Shown: positions 42,298 to 51,663, numbered from the stretch's first letter. The stretch is DNA of 64,000 nt from DAHUXN01 sp963729815 (GCA_963729815.1 CAVSPU010000003.1:214494-278493), one strand, 5' to 3'. A program made the numbers and translations. Notes: a model not told the origin generated them from the sequence alone.

Positions 42298-42689
42298 AGC
42301 CCGCCTTTAGGAATCGCGCCGCACACCCACACCAGCACGAGGAACGCGATGTTCTTCACGACCATCCCCGCAGGCTCGTGGATGAAGCGCCGCGCCCACA
42401 GCAGCCCGTTCGCATTCAGCACCACGAGCAAAGCTGTCTGCGCAATCGCGCACACGCCCGGCGCAATTCCGGCCATCACCCACACTGCCAGTGCAACCTC
42501 CACCACCCCGAGCGCTTTGAGAAAAGGCGCTCCAAACCGCGGCCCCAGCCGCGGCACCGCCGTCACCACTTCCACTTGCGATTGCACTCGCCCGAGGATC
42601 TTGCACCACAGCCCCTCGTATAGCCAAACGGCCGCGACACTGGCCCGAATGACGACTAACGGCGGGAACTCGATTGCAAAACTGTGCAC
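42294..42689 (-). CDS. DoxX-like membrane protein
   Basis: The 131-residue protein has four hydrophobic helices (LVVIRASVAAVWLYEGLWCKIL, PFLKALGVVEVALAVWVMAGI, VCAIAQTALLVVLNANGLLWA, MVVKNIAFLVLVWVCG). I chose GTG at 42689, preceded by GGGAGG seven bases upstream; the long frame at 42860 adds a Ser-Pro-rich part that is not typical. It overlaps the SRPBCC stop (42656) by 34 nt and the DUF3419 start by 4 nt, so the three genes form a tightly packed unit. Confidence 0.8.
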   Translation of the reverse strand: MHSFAIEFPPLVVIRASVAAVWLYEGLWCKILGRVQSQVEVVTAVPRLGPRFGAPFLKALGVVEVALAVWVMAGIAPGVCAIAQTALLVVLNANGLLWARRFIHEPAGMVVKNIAFLVLVWVCGAIPKGGL

Positions 42690-43339
42690 GCAAGACCTCC
42701 CGGAGGGGCGCACCGCGGTTTGAGCGATTCCGCGACGGCCGGGCGCAGGGCTGGATCTCGATGAAAAACTGCTGCGCTGACGCCGCGGAGAATGTGCCTG
42801 TGGAGCTGGCCCACCAGGAGCGCTTCCAGAGGACGCCACAGCCAGCGCGGACGCAAGCACGCCTCATAATTCGTCGTCAGCACCACGTCAGTCGCATGGC
42901 CACAAGTACAGATTCGGTACGAGCCCCCAAGCGTGAGAATGCAATCCTCGATCCCCAATCGCTGATCAACCACCTCGAACTCCAGCAAATGCGGCGCCTC
43001 AACTCTCGTGATGCCCTTGACCAAATCCCCTCCCTTATATACACAGCGCACTTTTGTCCCAATCCGCGTCTTGTCGCCTTCCGTCCGGATTGGGCGCGGC
43101 AACAGCACCCGAAGAAAAAATGGCGCGCGCCCGGGAACTTCCTCATAGAACATGATGCGATTCCAGACCGCTTCCGCGCTGGCGTCGAAGTGAACCCGCG
43201 TCGCAACCGACTCGCTCACCCCTTCGTGCGCGAACAGCCAACTCACCGGCCTATACCATCCTGCCCCATGTTTCCTCAGCCGCGCTGTCGCCCGCAATGA
43301 TTCTGCCCTATGCATTTCGACGTTCCGGCCGCTGATCAT
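42656..43339 (-). CDS. SRPBCC/START-like ligand-binding protein
   Basis: The 227-residue protein shows the polyketide-cyclase/START pattern: SVATRVHFDASAEAVWNRIMFYEEVPGRAPFFLRVLLPRPI, GTKVRCVYKGGDLVKGITRVEAPHLLEFEVVDQRLGIEDCILTLGGSYRI and VVLTTNYEACLRPRWLWRPLEALLVGQLHRHILRGV. Such proteins bind hydrophobic ligands. ATG at 43339 is assumed; an upstream frame reaches 43393. It is the first gene of a tightly packed three-gene unit with DoxX-like and DUF3419 proteins, which together suggests membrane-lipid work. Confidence 0.78.
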   Translation of the reverse strand: MISGRNVEMHRAESLRATARLRKHGAGWYRPVSWLFAHEGVSESVATRVHFDASAEAVWNRIMFYEEVPGRAPFFLRVLLPRPIRTEGDKTRIGTKVRCVYKGGDLVKGITRVEAPHLLEFEVVDQRLGIEDCILTLGGSYRICTCGHATDVVLTTNYEACLRPRWLWRPLEALLVGQLHRHILRGVSAAVFHRDPALRPAVAESLKPRCAPPGGLACTVLQSSSRR

Positions 43340-43554
43340 TTCACTCACCCCGCTTTCACTTGTCGAAACGTCCGCGCAGACTGGCCGAGTCATCCCGGCC
43401 AGTCGGAATCATCGCGCTTAGCCCGCCAGATTCAGGGCGCATATAATCAATTGTCGTTTTTCGACTGTGGCTTGAGCGGCTGGCTTACTCGATTGCCGCC
43501 AGTTGCCGCTGCCCTGAATGTCGCTCGCAACTGCTAAGCGGATCCTACTTCCGG

Positions 43555-43869
43555 CTACGATCCCCTTTGCGACGCGACTCCTGCCAGCACTCTGGCGTTT
43601 ATGGTCCCGGCGAACGCGCCTGCAAGCGCCCCAAGGAACGCCGGAACAACATAAATGCCACTCACCATCGCGGAACCGAACCAATGCCCGAGCACCGCAG
43701 GCCCCAGCCACGCGCCCAACCACGCCACGATCCATTGGCCCAGGCACCCGTCAATCCCCTGGAACAAGCGATAGCGGAAACCCCAGTGAATGATCGCACC
43801 CGCAATTCCACTGACAATCGTCACCACCACGAACGACGCAAACGACATTCCAATCAATGGCGCGTTCAT
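43555..43869 (-). CDS. GlsB/YeaQ/YmgE-like small membrane protein
   Basis: The 104-residue protein has three membrane helices with Gly-rich packing (FASFVVVTIVSGIAGAIIHWGF, WIVAWLGAWLGPAVLGHWF, VVPAFLGALAGAFAGTINARVL). The GLY-rich GAWLGP and GALAGAF motifs fit the transglycosylase-associated GlsB/YeaQ group. AGGAGG lies five bases before ATG 43869. Its role is unknown, often linked to envelope stress. Confidence 0.75.
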   Translation of the reverse strand: MNAPLIGMSFASFVVVTIVSGIAGAIIHWGFRYRLFQGIDGCLGQWIVAWLGAWLGPAVLGHWFGSAMVSGIYVVPAFLGALAGAFAGTINARVLAGVASQRGS

Positions 43870-44205
43870 AGAAACCTCCTCTGGAAGGTTAGACCATCGG
43901 GACTTACTTCACTTCAGGCAAGACTCTGAAAACCGGGATTTCTGTTTTCACCTACCGGCTGCGCTGACTTATACACCCGCGGCCTCGCCGAGTGAACCAA
44001 TTTGTTTTTTCTCCGCGTTGTTACTCAGCTCGCGAAACTGACACACCGCTTGGGCTTACTCGCAGCCGGCCGGCGTTTCTTTCCAAGTCCCCGCTCGCAT
44101 CCGTACTCGTGCCAGGTGGCTGGTGGCGGGGTGCTGACGGCAGGTCACTGGACGATGACTGCGGGGGCACGATCGAATGCGGCGCGGCGCGAAATTCAGC
44201 ATCCG
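43870..44205. other. Intergenic stretch, no gene seen
   Basis: The 336 bases between two minus-strand genes show no conserved frame, tRNA or clear terminator. The right part holds the upstream region of the GlsB-like gene and the left the end of the 288-residue hypothetical gene. Confidence 0.5.
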
Positions 44206-45072
44206 CTAGTTGTACGACTTCACGCGGATGACTTTATCTCCGGAGAAAGTCACGAAAACCACTTTCGCGGGCGGGTGGCCGTAAATCCAATCTTCCGTTT
44301 CATTCCCTCGCTCATCCCGCTCGCGCACCTTCTGATCCGGCCGCCCGAGCGCCGCGGTCACCATGTCGTGATTCATTCCCGTCAATGCAACATGATCTTT
44401 GATCGCTTGCTGAATTTTCGGCGGCAACGTCTCCACCCAGTTCACCGCCGATGAATGCTCGCTCGAAAATTGCAGAAACGGCGCGAGGTCGTGCTTCAAT
44501 TCATCCGGGGTCAGATTCGGCACCGGCCCGCCAAAATCCAAAATAAGTTCCGCGCCGATCGCTTGCGAAGAGTTCCCGGGATAGGTAGTCGTCGACGTCG
44601 GCAGCGGCCCCGCGCTCACTTGCACATGCTGCCTCCAGTTGAATCTTGATTTCGTGCCGCCGTTGATGCTGATGACGATTTCTTTTCCGCGGAACTGAAT
44701 GTTCGTGATTTGCACGTGATCACCGGGATTCGCCGCCGTGCCGCGCATCGCCGCGTAATGCAATTCCTTTACATCAACCGGCTTGTCAACCTTGTAACGG
44801 AATCCGTGCTTGTCCGCCGGCAGCGGCTGCACCACGCGCGCATATTCTCCGTCGACGTAGCGAATGATCGCGAAGCGCGATTGCATCTGGGGATTTTTTT
44901 GCTTCCCGCCGGAACTTTCGGCAATCGCCAGAAAAATATCCGGCGGCGACGCCAGCGTCGGCAAATTCAGATTCAGCGGCGACACTGGCTCCGGCCGCAG
45001 CGGATACACATGCGGCAAATCGTACGAAACCAAAAATAAAATCGCGGCCGCGAAGCTGGTCAAGCGAAACAT
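44206..45072 (-). CDS. Exported conserved hypothetical protein
   Basis: The 288-residue protein has an N-terminal hydrophobic segment (MFRLTSFAAAILFLVSYDLPHVYPL) suggesting export, and a middle rich in beta-strand patterns (RFAIIRYVDGEYARVVQPLPADKHGFRYKV ... GDHVQITNIQFRGKEIVISINGG). The C-terminal part contains MNHDMVTAALGRPDQKVRERDERGNETEDWIYG, similar to short SmpA/BamE-type segments with a gly-rich turn. No family is certain. Confidence 0.72.
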   Translation of the reverse strand: MFRLTSFAAAILFLVSYDLPHVYPLRPEPVSPLNLNLPTLASPPDIFLAIAESSGGKQKNPQMQSRFAIIRYVDGEYARVVQPLPADKHGFRYKVDKPVDVKELHYAAMRGTAANPGDHVQITNIQFRGKEIVISINGGTKSRFNWRQHVQVSAGPLPTSTTTYPGNSSQAIGAELILDFGGPVPNLTPDELKHDLAPFLQFSSEHSSAVNWVETLPPKIQQAIKDHVALTGMNHDMVTAALGRPDQKVRERDERGNETEDWIYGHPPAKVVFVTFSGDKVIRVKSYN

Positions 45073-45349
45073 GGAAGTATTCTAATTGTAATGCAGGAAG
45101 CCTCGCGCGAATACGGCGATCTGCCGAACCCTGGCCCCCGTTCCATTTGTACTGATCATTGTACTGAGAATCAAATCTGGTGCAATGGGATGCCGCGCCA
45201 GCACAGAATCCGCCGCGGTTCTAGTACAGACCAATCAGGCCAAATTGTCTCTTCGGAGGGCACTTCTTCGGTCGAGCTTGGCCTGATAGAGCAGGCCATT
45301 GAATTTTCGTGTTTTTCGCGATTTATTCGTTTTTTCTTTGCCTCGCGAT

Positions 45350-46027
45350 TTACGGCACGGCGGCGCGGGACTTGATTTGCATTTTTTCGTTTTCGATTTT
45401 TTCTTCGCCGATTTGTTTCGCCACGATTTTCGTGACTCCGTTTTTTTCGGATTCGATTTTTTCGACCGCGACCTGCGGCTCGAAGCAGCGGCGGCAGCGC
45501 GCTTCGTACATTCCGCCGGCGCCAACAACGATCAATTCTTCCGACGCGACCAGGCGCTGCGTGTTAACGGCGGGATTTCCGCAGCGCGCGCAAATAGCAA
45601 GAAGCTTGGTGATTTCTTCGGCGGCGACCAGGAGACGGGGCATGGGCTCGAAGGGGCGTCCCATGAAATCGGTGTCGAGACCGGCGACGATGACGCGCTT
45701 GCCGAGGTCGGCGAGGCGCGTGCAGGATTCGAGAAGAGTCTCGCCGAGAAATTGCGCTTCGTCGATGCCGATGACTTCCGTGCGCGCCTCGACTTTCGTC
45801 AGAATATCGGCGCCAGTCGTGACAAGGTCCGAAGGAATTTCGAGGCCGGAATGCGAGACGATGCCGTTGGAGGAATAGCGCTTGTCGATGACGGGCTTGA
45901 AGATTTGCACGCGCTGACGGGCGATTTCGGCGCGGCGCAGGCGGCGGATGAGCTCTTCGCTCTTGCCGGAGAACATGGGGCCGACGATGACTTCGATCCA
46001 GCCCATGTTGCCCTTGACGATGTCCAC
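45350..46027 (-). CDS. tdk: Thymidine kinase
   Basis: The 225-residue protein has Walker A VGPMFSGKSEELIRRLRRAEIARQRVQIFKP, the VIGIDEAQFL block, VIVAGLDTDFMGRPFEPM, and the zinc-finger lid with CARCG and CRRC. This is the type II (TK1-like) enzyme that makes dTMP from thymidine. The GTG start at 46027 is preceded by GGAGGGGA. The last 35 residues (IESEKNGVTKIVAKQIGEEKIENEKMQIKS) are an unusual Lys/Glu-rich extension. Confidence 0.95.
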   Translation of the reverse strand: MDIVKGNMGWIEVIVGPMFSGKSEELIRRLRRAEIARQRVQIFKPVIDKRYSSNGIVSHSGLEIPSDLVTTGADILTKVEARTEVIGIDEAQFLGETLLESCTRLADLGKRVIVAGLDTDFMGRPFEPMPRLLVAAEEITKLLAICARCGNPAVNTQRLVASEELIVVGAGGMYEARCRRCFEPQVAVEKIESEKNGVTKIVAKQIGEEKIENEKMQIKSRAAVP

Positions 46028-46135
46028 GCTTCCCCTCCCTCTCCGAGATTAGGCTAACACAAATGGAAGAGGAAGTGGTCGGTATGAGCCGATATTTCGG
46101 GAGCGACGGGTCAGGAGTGACTGAAGAAGTATTTC

Positions 46136-48400
46136 CTACAACCCGAGACTCTTGCTGAGGTCGACGAGCTTATGGAACTCAGGGTCGTCGTGCAAGCAAG
46201 CGAGATCAGAATCATGGGCCGCCCAATTCCGGTTGCCGTATCCGACAGCAAAGGCTCTCTTGAGCGTCTCGAGCGCCTCTGCTTTTCTCCCAAGGACTCC
46301 GTAAGTGCATGCAGCATTGTATAGAGTGTTGGCATCACCGGGGCGAAGGGCGACAGCGGTCTGCAGGTGACGGATGCTCTCCTCCGCGTCTTGTCCGAAG
46401 TAGGCGAGGTTGGAAGAAAGCAAGATGCGCGCGCGAACATCTTCCGGCACCAATTCCAGTTGTTGTCGGAGAACCTTGGTCATGCGCTGCCGGACGCGCT
46501 CGGCTTCCTTCTTCCGTCCCAGCCGCTCCAAGGCGTGTTGATAGGGGATATAAACATTGTAGTCGTCCCCATTCGCTTCGATGGCCCGTTCCGCGAGTGC
46601 CGCAGCCTCTTCGTTACGACCGGAGCCAAAATAGGCACGGCCGAGGATGTTCCAGGATCCCTCGCAATCGGCCTTGCGTTCGATGGCGCGCCATGCCAGC
46701 AGCGCAGCTTCCTCGTATTTCTTTTGGGCGTACGAGAGCCGGGCGCGCGCCACCATCACTTCGGGGAGGTCGGGCGCCAACGCCGTGGCCCGGTCGCAGG
46801 CAGCCAGTCCACGGTCAATCCAAGTCGGGTTCTGGTCACGAATCTCAAAGATCAGCCCACACAAGTGAGCGATGCCTGCGTGTGCCAGAGCGAAATTCGG
46901 GTCCAACTGAATGGCCTGTTCGAACATCTGCAACGCGTAGTCCATGTTCTCGCGGCGCGTGTAACTTCGTCCGCGCAGATAAAAATCATATGCCTGCGGA
47001 TTTTCCGTGGGCTTGTGCGCGATGATTTTTTCTTCCTGCGGCGTGAGCGTGATGCGCAGCGCCTGAGCGATGCTCCGCGCGATTTCCTCCTGGATAGCAA
47101 ACACGTCTTCCAGTTGCCGGTCGTAACGCTCGGCCCAGACAGAATGCCTTGTCGAGGCCTCGACAAGCTGCGCGGTGATCCGCACTCGACTGCCGGCGCG
47201 GCGGATCGAGCCTTCGAGGACGTATGCGGCGCCCAACTGCTGGCCAACCTGCTGCGCAGTCACCGGCTTGTCGCGAAATGCGAGCATCTCCGACCGGGGG
47301 AAAATCTCCAGTTGCGCGATCTTCGAAATCTCTGTGACGATGTCTTCGGTAATTCCGTCGCGAAAATATTCATCCTCTTTCGCCCCGCTCTGGTTTTCGA
47401 AGTAGAGCACCGCGACTGATTTCTGCTTGACCGCAGCCGCATGCGTCGCCGAGCCCGAGTCATTCTTCTGAACAGCGGGGCGCCGACTCGATTCGATGTC
47501 GCGGCTCAAGCGCTTCAAGTCCGCGCGGAGTTCCGCCGCCGTCTGGCAACGCAGGTCCGGGTCCTTTTCGAGCGTCTTGCCAAGAATGTTTTCCATCGCC
47601 AGCGGCAAACGCGGGTTGAGTTCCTTTGCAGAGGGTGGCGCGGAATGCAGAATTCCATCGAAAATCACCGCCGAGGTAGCGCCAGAGAAAGGGACTGATC
47701 CGGTGGCCATCTCGTAAAGCACCACGCCGAGCGAAAACAAGTCCGAACGCGCATCGAGCTCTTCGCCGCGGGCCTGCTCAGGAGACATGTACGCAACCGT
47801 ACCCATGGAGCTTCCCGGACTCGTCAGTTGCTCTTCATTGAGCACATGCGTTCTCGTGCGCATGGATGTGATATTCGCCGACTCTGCGGAAGGCCGCGTC
47901 GCTGGCATCAGCTTGGCCAAACCAAAATCCAAAATCTTGGCCTGCCCGCGCTCCACCAGAAAAATATTCGCAGGTTTGATGTCGCGGTGGACGATTCCCT
48001 TGGAGTGCGCCCCATCGAGCCCATTCGCGATCTGGATGCCGATCTCCAACAGATCTGAGATTTCGATGGGCTTACCGGCAATGCGATGCTTGAGCGTCTG
48101 GCCCTCGAGCAACTCCATGGCGATAAACGGCCGGCCTTCAAATTCTCCAATGTCGTGAATTGTGCAAATGTTCGGATGACTGAGCGAGGAGGCCGCGCGT
48201 GCTTCGCGGCGGAATCGCTCGATCGCCTGCGGATCATGGGAGATATCGTCGGGGAGGAATTTCAGCGCAACGTTCCGGCCGAGGCGCGTGTCTCTGGCTT
48301 TGTAGACAACGCCCATTCCTCCGCCGCCCAGCTTTTCCAAAACGGTGTAGTGGGAGATGGTGCTGCCAACAATGGCGGAGGTATCGGGCACGGGCAGCAC
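46136..48400 (-). CDS. Ser/Thr protein kinase fused to FlgO-like region and TPR repeats
   Basis: The 754-residue protein has a Hanks-type kinase (residues about 15-280): LGGGGMGVVYKARDTRLGRNVALKFL (Gly loop and Lys), GIVHRDIKPANIFLVERGQAKILDFGLAKL (HRD and DFG) and GTVAYMSPEQARGEELDARSDLFSLGVVLYEMATG. Residues 325-450 are a CadC/adenylate-cyclase-like segment (KSVAVLYFENQSGAKEDEYFRDGITEDIVTEISKI). From about 480 to the end TPR repeats follow (FEQAIQLDPNFALAHAGIAHL). No membrane helix is seen. This fusion is common in Acidobacteriota and may link metabolic state to phosphorylation. Confidence 0.92.
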   Translation of the reverse strand: MLPVPDTSAIVGSTISHYTVLEKLGGGGMGVVYKARDTRLGRNVALKFLPDDISHDPQAIERFRREARAASSLSHPNICTIHDIGEFEGRPFIAMELLEGQTLKHRIAGKPIEISDLLEIGIQIANGLDGAHSKGIVHRDIKPANIFLVERGQAKILDFGLAKLMPATRPSAESANITSMRTRTHVLNEEQLTSPGSSMGTVAYMSPEQARGEELDARSDLFSLGVVLYEMATGSVPFSGATSAVIFDGILHSAPPSAKELNPRLPLAMENILGKTLEKDPDLRCQTAAELRADLKRLSRDIESSRRPAVQKNDSGSATHAAAVKQKSVAVLYFENQSGAKEDEYFRDGITEDIVTEISKIAQLEIFPRSEMLAFRDKPVTAQQVGQQLGAAYVLEGSIRRAGSRVRITAQLVEASTRHSVWAERYDRQLEDVFAIQEEIARSIAQALRITLTPQEEKIIAHKPTENPQAYDFYLRGRSYTRRENMDYALQMFEQAIQLDPNFALAHAGIAHLCGLIFEIRDQNPTWIDRGLAACDRATALAPDLPEVMVARARLSYAQKKYEEAALLAWRAIERKADCEGSWNILGRAYFGSGRNEEAAALAERAIEANGDDYNVYIPYQHALERLGRKKEAERVRQRMTKVLRQQLELVPEDVRARILLSSNLAYFGQDAEESIRHLQTAVALRPGDANTLYNAACTYGVLGRKAEALETLKRAFAVGYGNRNWAAHDSDLACLHDDPEFHKLVDLSKSLGL

Positions 48401-48523
48401 ATTGTACGACAGCCCCTCGATGCAGGCAAATGCGCGAGATATGCCTGAGCCACACGGCTAAGTCCTGATAAGTCGTGTTATCGGAGATCTGCCTCTTGAT
48501 GCATGGTTATAGTGGATGCTGGA

Positions 48524-48925
48524 TTATTGCGGTAGCTCGAATGCAGAAACCGCCTCAGGCAGCGCTTGTGGGGCGCGGCGAATGGGCCTCACTCCGGCCG
48601 GCGGAAAGCACATCTTCCAGAAATTGATTTCGGCGGACGCAAACTCAAAAGCGACATTTCTCTTGCAGTCACGCGCGAGCTTCGCGGACACGACTTTGCA
48701 CTCCGCCTGCTGCCCGCTATTCACATTAATTAACATCAGCTTTTGCCCAACCATCACATCGGGCTCCAGCACCATCATCCCTCCGTACCCGCTCACGGAG
48801 AGCGTTCGCGCCTCGGCTTTGAATTTTCCGTCGCCTTCCGTCTCGCCTTGAACAACGAGGGGGACACACAAGGCTACTCGCGCGGTACGACGGCGTTCAA
48901 TCCTGCGGAAATTCAGCGTTCCCAT
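48524..48925 (-). CDS. PilZ domain protein
   Basis: The 133-residue protein has the PilZ layout: RRIERRRTARVALCVPLVVQGE with RRTAR in the place of the RxxxR c-di-GMP motif, ARTLSVSGYGGMMVLE in the place of D/NxSxxG, and MVGQKLMLINVNSGQQAECKVVSAKL. It would bind cyclic-di-GMP or act as an adaptor. It fits with the HD-GYP protein at 30642 as parts of c-di-GMP signalling in the genome, but they are not linked. Confidence 0.82.
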   Translation of the reverse strand: MGTLNFRRIERRRTARVALCVPLVVQGETEGDGKFKAEARTLSVSGYGGMMVLEPDVMVGQKLMLINVNSGQQAECKVVSAKLARDCKRNVAFEFASAEINFWKMCFPPAGVRPIRRAPQALPEAVSAFELPQ

Positions 48926-49557
48926 GGCGGCTCGTACCTCTTGATTCGAATGATTTGGCCCGGGATCCCAAGCGGCTGCGGATTTCGTCCGACTTCAATT
49001 TGCGGCGCAGGGATGGTGTGACACCGTATCTCAACGATGGAATCAATATGATCAATTTCAGGCGATGCACCAGGCAATCCCTCATTAGGTCGATATTAGA
49101 TTTTGGCTACCGCGTTGGAAATAGAGGGGTAGTACCGAAACAGGGGTGCATCCACTAGTACTTTTGTCCCAGCACCATCCCCTTCGAAAAAGCGCTTAGC
49201 CAGATAGGCCCTCCGGGGCCCTGGAACAAGCTACGGGCTCTCAAACCAGCGGAAGGTCTGGGCGGTCTTTCGTAGACTCCCACTTTACTTCCGTGCAGGT
49301 AGGTTAGCCCTTTCGTGCCTTCCTTCCTGTGTCCCTTCATGCCTCAGGACAAGCAGGATAAACAGGGAGGGCAGGGCAAGCAGGGTCAGGATGTGCGTCG
49401 CCGCAATTGCCGAAGTCATGTTGCACAAGGTCCTTACCACCCAGCCGGCCAAGACGTTCCGACCAAGCCAAGCTCCGAGGGAGGGTTGAGGTCTTGCTCT
49501 AATCAGCAGTCCCTCAACCCCTTCAAAGCAATTCAGAGCTCCAGGGTTTTGCGCTCA
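48926..49557. other. Non-coding stretch with purine-rich, short-repeat DNA
   Basis: No supported gene, tRNA or terminator is seen in these 632 bases. Near 49345-49395 the plus strand is Gln-like and A/G-rich, with repeated units such as CAGG and GGCAGG. The region lies upstream of the PilZ gene and downstream of the SYLF gene. Confidence 0.45.
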
Positions 49558-50247
49558 CTAATTGCTTTTGGCTTCCTGCGCATATCCGCCAATTTCGTGC
49601 AGTAGCCGCCGCGCCGAGACAGGAACAGCAACTTGGCCGTCAAGAATGTTGTGGCGATCGACGTCGTCGCCATACATGGCCTTGTCTCCACTCTTGTCGG
49701 CTTGCATCACAGCACCGTCCAGGCTCACGCCAGCAAAAACGCCTTTGGCACGGGAATAGGACAGAATTTCCGCGTTCAGTTTAAGGTCGGTATCAGCGGA
49801 GGCGGTCCGGCCCACCGGCCCGGCTGCCACAGAGGCGTCCGCTCCCAGCTTGAACTTGTCGCTGAGCAGGCTTTTCAAGGCGTGATCGTTCATGAAGAGC
49901 ATCACGATATCGGTGGAAGAGCCCCCGATCTGATAACCCACGCTCCCGCCGTTAATCGCGACGAACATGGGAGCGCTCCAGCCATGCCCGGTGCGGCAGG
50001 TCGCCACTCCCCGGCCATAGTTGCCGCCGAAGATGAAAGCAAACTTCACGTCGCCAGGAATAATGGCTATGCATTTCGCCGAATCGAGAAGGCCGTTAGG
50101 AATACCCTGGTCCGGCGCGTTCATGATCTCGTGAAAAACCTGAGCGGCTTTGTGGATGCGAGCCACATCGTCGTCGCGATCCGACGCGACAGTCGTCAGA
50201 GCTACAAGAAGGCCCAGCGTTGTGACAATCAGAAGACGTTTCAACAT
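49558..50247 (-). CDS. SYLF/Ysc84-like lipid-binding domain protein
   Basis: The 229-residue protein has a signal peptide (MLKRLLIVTTLGLLVALTTVAS) and a SYLF-like domain: IPNGLLDSAKCIAIIPGDVKFAFIFGGNYGRGVATCRTGHGWSAPMFVAINGGSVGYQIGGSSTDIVMLFMNDHALKSLLSDKFKLGADASVAAGPVGR and YSRAKGVFAGVSLDGAVMQADKSG. The GRGV, GGSVGYQIG and GVFAGVSLDG segments are diagnostic. Such domains bind phosphoinositides or lipids in eukaryotes; the bacterial role is unclear, probably periplasmic or envelope. Confidence 0.92.
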   Translation of the reverse strand: MLKRLLIVTTLGLLVALTTVASDRDDDVARIHKAAQVFHEIMNAPDQGIPNGLLDSAKCIAIIPGDVKFAFIFGGNYGRGVATCRTGHGWSAPMFVAINGGSVGYQIGGSSTDIVMLFMNDHALKSLLSDKFKLGADASVAAGPVGRTASADTDLKLNAEILSYSRAKGVFAGVSLDGAVMQADKSGDKAMYGDDVDRHNILDGQVAVPVSARRLLHEIGGYAQEAKSN

Positions 50248-50427
50248 TGTTTTTCCCCTCCAAGATTGAATTCACGAACGGAAACGCATCGCCACTTCTT
50301 TGATTTCATGTCTCGGTTCAATTTGCCATGTGTAAGTGATCAGCACGGATCAAGTCGATGGTTGTGGACGGCCTACCTTTTGGTCCTCGAACTAGGACTC
50401 ATTCACCACTGCCATACACACTTCCGA

Positions 50428-50583
50428 TTAGGACGTTTTGCCTTTGCAGCCGGAGTGTCCGCACGAACAATCGATGTCCGGCGTCTTTTCCATTGCTTCG
50501 CATTGCGTGCTGCAATACTTGCCTGACGTTGTCTTGCATGAACAAACGGGGTGCGCACACTTCTCAGCTTTCACAGTCGCCAT
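50428..50583 (-). CDS. Small cysteine-rich metallothionein-like protein (51 aa)
   Basis: Seen directly on the minus strand from ATG at 50583 (AGGAG eight bases upstream) to TAA at 50430-50428: a 51-residue protein with CAHPVCSCKTTSGKYCSTQC in the N-terminal half and CSCGHSGCKG near the end, giving nine cysteines. The spacing CxxxxCxC...YCSxxC...CxCGHxxC is that of bacterial metallothioneins (SmtA/BmtA type), which bind zinc, cadmium or copper. It is too short for usual gene callers. Its neighbours (SYLF upstream on the same strand side, ABC transporter) give no clue to regulation; no SmtB-like repressor is adjacent. Confidence 0.85.
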   Translation of the reverse strand: MATVKAEKCAHPVCSCKTTSGKYCSTQCEAMEKTPDIDCSCGHSGCKGKTS

Positions 50584-50832
50584 TTGGTTTCTCCTCGTCT
50601 CGGATCGACTGCTGATGATCCTAGAAGCATCTTAGGCACTCGGGAGAAGCGCTTCTGTGCAATAAGGAACACATTTCGATTCTGGTTTACGTCGCGTTGG
50701 TTTGTGACCAGATTTTGACATGGAAACATTCTCTGGAGGACACGGTTGTGGTGGCTGGGCGGTGCCGGACACGTATGAAGCTTCCGTACACTGTTCGAGT
50801 TCAATGCTTCGGTATTTATTCTTCGCCGCCGA

Positions 50833-51663
50833 CTACAAATCCCGCACTTGAAAATGCCAGATCCCGATAGCCAGCGCCACGACGAGGTACACTCCCGCGT
50901 ACCCGATCATCATTCCACTGGGAATCGATACATTCGCAAAAGGAGAAAACGGAAGTGAGCCGGCCAGTGGCGTCTGCATCTCAAACGCCGCGCGCCGCCA
51001 AATCGCCTCGCTCGGCATGATCAAGCTCGAGACCACTCCGAGTGTAACGAGCCGCGCGCTTTCCGTGAATCCGCTCATTTGCTCGAGCCAGCCGCCCATG
51101 AACGCCAAGCCGTGCAGTCCGAGGACAATCACGCCGTTGGTCAAAGTGGAGAACCAAGTCCCGAACATGAACGTGACGGTCAAGGCCAGCAGGCACTCGA
51201 GATAAATCAGCAACCCGCCTTGAATCGAATTCGCCGGAGAGACGCCGCCCAACAAATAGCCCACGGCGATCGTCCCGCCGAAAATGATGGCTACATAAAC
51301 ACCCACCATCCCCGCGAAACCGACCCATTTCCCCATCAGTACCTGCCAGCGCGAAATCGACTTGGTCGCAATGGCGTGAATCGTGCCCGACGCGATTTCC
51401 CCTGAAATCGTGTCCACCGAGGTGAGAATCGTCATTACCACGGCCAGCAAGTCCACCGTGTAGAGTCCCACCATCTCCATGGCGCTCAGGATTTGGTAAC
51501 GAATAAACGGAGGCGTGGACCGCATGCCGAAGTCTTCGATTTGATAGTGCAGGCCGATGGCAAAGATCGCGAGAAATCCCAGTCCGGCCGCCAGCGCCGT
51601 CCACAGAATCTTCTTGCGCGCCGCCTCGCGAAACGTAATGCATGCCATGACCCACCAGCCCAT
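50833..51663 (-). CDS. ABC-2-type transporter permease
   Basis: The 276-residue protein has six membrane helices in the ABC-2 pattern (MGWWVMACITFREAARKKILWTALAAGLGFLAIFAIGL, LYTVDLLAVVMTILTSVDTISGEIASGTIHAIATKSISRWQVLMGKWVGF, VYVAIIFGGTIAVGYLLGG, GVVSSLIMPSEAIWRRAAFEM and the C-terminal YAGVYLVVALAIGIWHFQVRDL). The SGEIASGTIHAIATKSISRWQVLMGKW block is family-typical. Its start overlaps the ATPase stop (TGATG), so it is translationally coupled. Confidence 0.9.
   Translation of the reverse strand: MGWWVMACITFREAARKKILWTALAAGLGFLAIFAIGLHYQIEDFGMRSTPPFIRYQILSAMEMVGLYTVDLLAVVMTILTSVDTISGEIASGTIHAIATKSISRWQVLMGKWVGFAGMVGVYVAIIFGGTIAVGYLLGGVSPANSIQGGLLIYLECLLALTVTFMFGTWFSTLTNGVIVLGLHGLAFMGGWLEQMSGFTESARLVTLGVVSSLIMPSEAIWRRAAFEMQTPLAGSLPFSPFANVSIPSGMMIGYAGVYLVVALAIGIWHFQVRDL

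Noticed and set aside
49345..49395. CRISPR-like repeats
   Set aside because: Units are too short and irregular and no spacers or cas genes are present.
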